Origin: SAR116 cluster bacterium AG-355-O21
Lineage (GTDB): Bacteria; Pseudomonadota; Alphaproteobacteria; Thalassobaculales; Thalassobaculaceae
Assembly: GCA_003280605.1 (NCBI GenBank)
Contig: QCEM01000002.1
Coordinates: forward strand, 62,001-126,000
Direction: 5' to 3'
DNA: 64,000 nt
Shown: positions 61,606-64,000 of the stretch, in pieces
Layout: each line of letters begins with the position of its first letter
Position numbering within the stretch: the first letter of the stretch is position 1
Made by a program: the position numbers and the translations under genes
Notes under the pieces: model-generated
Seen by the model: only the letters and a program-made list of their open reading frames with translations
Told to the model about the DNA's origin: nothing
Databases searched by the model: none

Positions 61606-63174
61606 TTATTTCATCATTGCGACGACGGCTTTGATCATTGAAACCTTATCAAGGGACTGGCGATGGCCAATGATGCCAACTTTCAAAGCACCGGCAATAT
61701 TGCCCATGAAACTGACTTGCCGCATCTCACCGCCGGCCGCAACCAAGGGTGCGGTAATGGCCAAAAAAGCGTCGCCGGCGCCAACCGTATCAACAATTTT
61801 ATCGGCAACCGCAGGGACCTGGCATGTGGGCTCATTGGCGGCATAGGCGAGGCAGCCGTCCTGGCCTTGGGTAACCACAATCTTAGCCCCCGGCAGCATT
61901 TGGGCCAGCCGTTCCGTGAGGATGTTCTCAATCGCACCATATTTGTCGCCGGTCGCCAGCCGAGCTTCGGGCGTATCGATGCAGACGTAATCGGCGCGTG
62001 GAAATTTGCTGATTAAATTAAAACCGAAATTGCCGCTGTTGGTTTGGGTGTTCACGGCCAAGAACTTAACCGATTGGGTCAACGCCTCAACGGTTGAACC
62101 GGCGATCATGCCATGGCCGAAATCATTGACGATAACGAGGTCGTAATCGCCGCCACGCTCGCGGATGTAGGTGTCAATTTCGGCCTGCTGCGCCGCTTTC
62201 AGGGGTTGATCGTCCATATGATAGACTTCAAACATCTTGCGCATATGGCCAGCATCGACATAGCGCACTTTACTGACGGTCGGGGCATTCGGCCGAACAA
62301 CGGCGTTCAAGCTGACATTGGATTTGACCCGCTGCTGCAGGGAGCTGCCATGGGCGTCGCTGCCAATAATGGTCAGCAGATCCACATGATTGCACAACGC
62401 CGCCGCATGATTGGCCGTGGCGACGGCACCGCCAGCAAAAACCTCCGCTGACTGATACAGGGTGGCAACGAGATTTTCTTTTGGTGTTTTGTTCATCGGA
62501 TGGACGTATCGATACTCATCGATAATCGTCTCACCAACCACCAAGACGCGCAGATTGGCGGCTCTGTCCAGCAGGTCAAGCAGCGGTTTTCCCTGCCCAT
62601 CATCGCGCATCGCATCAACGAAGGCGCGGACCTTGGAATCTAGCGGATTGAGGTGGCGGTTAATCAACTTTGACGACGAAAACGTAATATCATTGGTAAA
62701 GACAATGCGCCCGCCATGTTGTTCGACCTGCTCTTGCTCGGCGACAATTTTGCCGGTGACGTCATCGGCAGCTTGGGCATAGTCCGGGCCTTTTATGTAA
62801 GCGTCCGGTTTGACCGCATCGATGACGCTCTCGGCTGAGGGCGCTTCATTGATCACAACCCAGTCAACACAGGCCAGCGCTGCCATCATCTCGGCGCGAG
62901 TCGTTTCCTCAAAGATCGGTCGCCCCGGGCCTTTGTTGACCAGATGGTCAGGGGTGATCGAGACAATCAGAACGTCGCCGTAGCTGCGCGCCTCTTCAAG
63001 ATGGCGAACATGGCCCATATGCAGAAGATCAAAAACACCATGCGCTAGGGCGATCCGCTTCCCCTCGCAGCGCTGCTCATGTGCAACCGATCCGATGTCT
63101 GCCAAGGTTTTTATCTTATAAGCTGTCGCTGCCCTCGGCGGTGACGCTGGTGGTTTTGTCATTTTCAACACCAT
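61606..63174 (-). CDS. HldE-like bifunctional protein with reversed domains (nucleotidyltransferase-PfkB kinase)
   Basis: A 522-residue fusion. Residues about 35-170 are a cytidylyltransferase-like fold with the HxGH motif (HGVFDLLHMGHVRHL) and KGPDYA. Residues about 205-520 are a ribokinase/PfkB kinase with VVGETIIDEYRYV, FAGGAVATANHAA and the catalytic DTVGAGDAF. E. coli HldE has kinase first and adenylyltransferase second; here the order is reversed. The reactions expected are phosphorylation of a sugar 7-phosphate or similar and nucleotide activation. It is first in an operon with the HAD phosphatase and APH-type kinase. Starts at 63174 and 63162 are both possible. Confidence 0.88.
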   Translation of the reverse strand: MVLKMTKPPASPPRAATAYKIKTLADIGSVAHEQRCEGKRIALAHGVFDLLHMGHVRHLEEARSYGDVLIVSITPDHLVNKGPGRPIFEETTRAEMMAALACVDWVVINEAPSAESVIDAVKPDAYIKGPDYAQAADDVTGKIVAEQEQVEQHGGRIVFTNDITFSSSKLINRHLNPLDSKVRAFVDAMRDDGQGKPLLDLLDRAANLRVLVVGETIIDEYRYVHPMNKTPKENLVATLYQSAEVFAGGAVATANHAAALCNHVDLLTIIGSDAHGSSLQQRVKSNVSLNAVVRPNAPTVSKVRYVDAGHMRKMFEVYHMDDQPLKAAQQAEIDTYIRERGGDYDLVIVNDFGHGMIAGSTVEALTQSVKFLAVNTQTNSGNFGFNLISKFPRADYVCIDTPEARLATGDKYGAIENILTERLAQMLPGAKIVVTQGQDGCLAYAANEPTCQVPAVADKIVDTVGAGDAFLAITAPLVAAGGEMRQVSFMGNIAGALKVGIIGHRQSLDKVSMIKAVVAMMK

Positions 63175-63268
63175 TGGTTAGAACACAGCGGATGGAACGT
63201 TGGAGATCTCCACTCATGATAACCTTATATCCAACCTGAATACGAGAACCCTTATATCGGTGCAATCA

Positions 63269-64000
63269 CTATCGGCGTGCAAGATGTTCTTGCAGGGCCG
63301 TGATGGTCGCTTCAATGGCAGGCGCAAAACCCGCAATTTTGTCCTCGCGGGCGATTTGTAAACTTGGATACCACGGTGATGTGACACCTGAACGGAACCA
63401 ATACCAAAGCGGTGATTTTTGCATCATCACAAAGCCAGGACAGCCAAGTGCGCCGGCCATATGCGCATTCACCCCAACAATTGTGACAACCGCATCAAGG
63501 GCGCTGATCTGGGCGGCGAGGCCATCCAGGTCGCTGACCAGGTCGGGATTGGGATTGGCCCATAGGTTGCTTACCCCAGCGGCCTGCAGAGCAGCAATCT
63601 CGGTGCCGTCATCGGCATATTGCAAGGAGATAAAATGCGCTGCCGGGAAGCGTTCAAAAAGTGGCCTTAAGCTTGCTAACGGGATCGATTTGCGGCTGCC
63701 GGTGCGAGGATTGCCGCTGTGCCATGAAATACCAATCAATGGTGCTGGTCGCATGGCGTCAAAGGCGGCACAGGCCTCTGAATAGCGGTTTGCCGCCGGT
63801 TTAAGAAAGCCGTCATGGTTGGGAAAATCGGCCCAGTGCCGGCGCAAAAATAAAGGTAATCGCTGACTTGAGCATTGCGCCACTGGCGGCGTGCCGGCCA
63901 AGCGCTGATCAGGTGGCGTGCTGCGGGCGATAACAGTGACGCCATCCAAGGTGCGTTGAAATAAATCGACTAAACGGGCCTCGCACTCAAGGATCACCGG
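63269..64000 (-). CDS. TPR/glycosyltransferase-9-like protein, C-terminal part (cut by window edge)
   Basis: About 243 residues at the right edge, on the minus strand, open across the end (PVILECEARLVDLF), so the N-terminus is outside. The visible part has a GT9-like C-terminal Rossmann core: LIGISWHSGNPRTGSRKSI, FISLQYADDGTE, and VVTIVGVNAHMAGALGCPG, which match TPR proteins with a heptosyltransferase-like C-terminus. The function in glycan transfer is likely but unproved. It belongs to the same carbohydrate island. A GTG at 63997 is not a true start. Confidence 0.8.
   Translation of the reverse strand, partial: PVILECEARLVDLFQRTLDGVTVIARSTPPDQRLAGTPPVAQCSSQRLPLFLRRHWADFPNHDGFLKPAANRYSEACAAFDAMRPAPLIGISWHSGNPRTGSRKSIPLASLRPLFERFPAAHFISLQYADDGTEIAALQAAGVSNLWANPNPDLVSDLDGLAAQISALDAVVTIVGVNAHMAGALGCPGFVMMQKSPLWYWFRSGVTSPWYPSLQIAREDKIAGFAPAIEATITALQEHLARR

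Overview
The window looks like a chromosomal segment of a free-living, aerobic Alphaproteobacterium, probably marine or aquatic and Rhodospirillales-like. This lineage guess is an inference from gene families, not from a marker gene. The supporting features are the aerobic cobalt-chelatase route to B12 with DUF1636 and CbtAB, split glycyl-tRNA synthetase next to pyruvate phosphate dikinase, GntR/FCD regulation, and many alpha-type catabolic oxidoreductases. Genes are densely packed on both strands. I saw no rRNA, tRNA, CRISPR array, transposase or phage gene. Both ends cut a gene: cobN on the left and a TPR/heptosyltransferase-like gene on the right.

Positions 1-4800 form a cobalt/cobalamin block. 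A cobalamin riboswitch reads leftwards into DUF1636-cobW-cobN, and the small cobalt-uptake gene cbtB plus cbtA diverge from it. Positions 4787-15300 are catabolic. A GntR/FCD regulator with a palindromic operator faces a split ThDP decarboxylase of the sulfopyruvate/phosphonopyruvate type, a TcuA-like flavoprotein and an aminotransferase. A GST, a flavin reductase, a CocE-type hydrolase, a second aminotransferase, an SDR and a MoaD-like sulfur carrier follow. Positions 15300-20150 hold a three-subunit molybdenum hydroxylase (M-S-L order) ended by a UUCG hairpin, and a PhyH-like dioxygenase.

Positions 20350-26000 contain an HtrA-PDZ protein that has lost its catalytic triad, an acetolactate-synthase-like ThDP enzyme, a cystathionine-synthase-like protein lacking the PLP lysine, ygfZ and a family-9 glycosyltransferase. 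Positions 26292-29749 are one large RTX (calcium-binding nonapeptide) gene broken by a one-base shift at a G run and by an in-frame TAA. Positions 29900-47650 are mostly housekeeping and catabolic genes: meaB, a DSD1-type PLP enzyme, sufE, a P1 peptidase, ppdK, glyS, glyQ, two tandem HSL-type esterases, a phosphonate-monoesterase-like sulfatase, DUF2817, N-formylglutamate amidohydrolase, a D-amino-acid dehydrogenase and a beta-hydroxyacid dehydrogenase.

Positions 47775-64000 are a surface-carbohydrate island, almost all on the minus strand. It has a TPR protein with two GT2 domains, two sugar-nucleotide epimerases, a GT4-like transferase and a KpsF-type isomerase. Next come a run of sporadic carbohydrate cluster genes (unknown protein, methyltransferase, LIC12192-like protein, 2OG-Fe(II) oxygenase, split transketolase), a divergent DAHP/KDO8P-synthase-like aldol enzyme, an APH-type kinase, a HAD phosphatase and an HldE-like protein with its two domains in reversed order. 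Together they contain the enzyme types needed to build, phosphorylate, dephosphorylate and nucleotide-activate an unusual sugar. This is the best candidate for an undescribed pathway in the window.
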